The position numbers and the translations under genes were made by a program. Below, piece by piece: positions 63,455-64,000 of a stretch of 64,000 nucleotides of DNA. This stretch comes from Methylobacter sp. (GTDB lineage: Bacteria; Pseudomonadota; Gammaproteobacteria; Methylococcales; Methylomonadaceae), in assembly GCA_028716975.1 (NCBI GenBank), contig JAQUOU010000008.1, forward strand, positions 77,982 to 141,981, in the 5' to 3' direction. Position 1 is the first letter of the stretch. Each line of letters begins with the position of its first letter. Below the pieces are notes generated by a model. The model did no database searches and was not told the DNA's origin. It saw only the letters and a program-made list of their open reading frames with translations.

Positions 63455-64000
63455 AGTGATTGCCAGGCAGATTGACTTGCAGGTATATCGCAATATTGAT
63501 CGAGTAAAGCAGCAAAATAATTTCGGTCAATTTCCTGAGCGCCCAGACTTTCCAGGTGGAGTGTATGCATTTGGCAATCAATTAACTGGTAATTCCAGGA
63601 CTTAAGCTGCTCAACTAAACTGGCAAAAACCACTTTGGAGGCATCTGTCTTTGTATGGAACATAGACTCACCAAAAAAAACCCTGCCCAAGGTAACACCA
63701 TATAATCCTCCCACCAGTTCATCATTAAGCCATGCTTCTGCGGAATGAGCAATCCCAAGCCGGTGAAGCTCATTGTAGGCCGCATTTATTTCCCGGGTTA
63801 TCCATGTGCCGCCTCCCTCCTTTCGGGGTTTTGCGCAGGCAGCAATGACCTTATCAAAAGCCTGATCAATGGTAATTGAAAAAATTTGTTTACGCATGGT
63901 TTTACGCAGGCTGCGGGATATATTCAGTTTATCGGGAAATAAAACCAGTCTGGGGTTTGGCGACCACCACAGGATAGGATCTTCGGGATTAAACCAGGGG
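63451..64000 (-). CDS. aat: Leucyl/phenylalanyl-tRNA-protein transferase (partial, N-terminus outside window)
   Basis: Attaches Leu or Phe to proteins with N-terminal Lys or Arg. The frame stays open to the window edge and encodes WFNPEDPILWWSPNPRLVLF before the first in-window ATG (63897), which is the internal region expected of Aat, so the gene is cut and not truncated. Downstream motifs include GTWITREINAAYNELHRLG, SAEAWLNDELVGGLYGVTLG and FFGESMFHTKTDASK. It is followed by bpt with a 4-base overlap. Confidence 0.93.
   Translation of the reverse strand, partial: PWFNPEDPILWWSPNPRLVLFPDKLNISRSLRKTMRKQIFSITIDQAFDKVIAACAKPRKEGGGTWITREINAAYNELHRLGIAHSAEAWLNDELVGGLYGVTLGRVFFGESMFHTKTDASKVVFASLVEQLKSWNYQLIDCQMHTLHLESLGAQEIDRNYFAALLDQYCDIPASQSAWQSL

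Overview
The window looks like chromosome of a gammaproteobacterial methanotroph (order Methylococcales; Methylobacter or Methylomonas-like). This is inferred from gene content, not from a marker gene. A sucrose module of the methanotroph type (sucrose-phosphate synthase, sucrose-phosphatase, amylosucrase) lies beside a polar-type gammaproteobacterial flagellar cluster, and most other genes are gammaproteobacterial housekeeping genes. I found no rRNA, tRNA, CRISPR array, prophage or transposase gene.

Layout. 1-5.6 kb: an aconitase-family enzyme, an aldehyde dehydrogenase and an M23 peptidase, separated by repeat-rich spacers. The spacers carry several copies of a REP-like palindrome (also at about 8.8 kb) and one 364-bp element with 21-bp terminal inverted repeats and an internal array of hairpins. 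5.6-10.9 kb: sps, spp and ams. 11.2-24.7 kb: flagellar genes fliLMNOPQR-flhB-flhA-flhF-flhG-fliA, then stator genes, a 55-residue ORF, a DUF2802 protein and a MEKHLA-domain protein; a GG-N10-GC sigma-54-like promoter precedes fliL. The chemotaxis genes that usually sit between fliA and the stator genes in polar flagellates are absent here. 24.7-28.5 kb: a lipoprotein, a BI-1/YccA membrane protein, a BON lipoprotein, a glycosyltransferase and a PAP2 phosphatase. 28.9-36.9 kb: a three-gene minus-strand operon encoding a TonB-dependent receptor, a stand-alone ABC-type periplasmic binding protein and a 1655-residue hybrid histidine kinase with three receiver domains, HPt, PAS, GGDEF and EAL domains. 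This is the best candidate for a little-described system.

37.4-50.9 kb: an EamA transporter, a lipoprotein, the glyQ-glyS-gmhB-plsC operon, pilU, a PP-loop ATPase coupled to a TusA-like sulfur carrier, argJ, a MutT-ThiE fusion, a rhomboid protease and a DEAD-box helicase. 51.0-57.9 kb: a CheY-like regulator, a DUF2905 protein, an FAD oxidoreductase, a BamE-like lipoprotein, a frameshifted diguanylate cyclase, and cysD-cysN. 58-64 kb: mnmA with a Nudix gene, then clpS-clpA, infA, bpt and aat (the last cut by the window edge), which together form most of a bacterial N-degron pathway.

How the genes fit together: the sucrose genes make and reuse sucrose as a compatible solute or carbon reserve; the flagellar genes encode the export gate, C-ring, placement GTPases, sigma-28 and stator; the TonB receptor, binding protein and kinase plausibly form one outer-membrane-to-cytoplasm sensory line ending in c-di-GMP control. 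Starts were moved from the longest reading frame where a better ATG, ribosome binding site or family length supported it, and this is stated in the entries.
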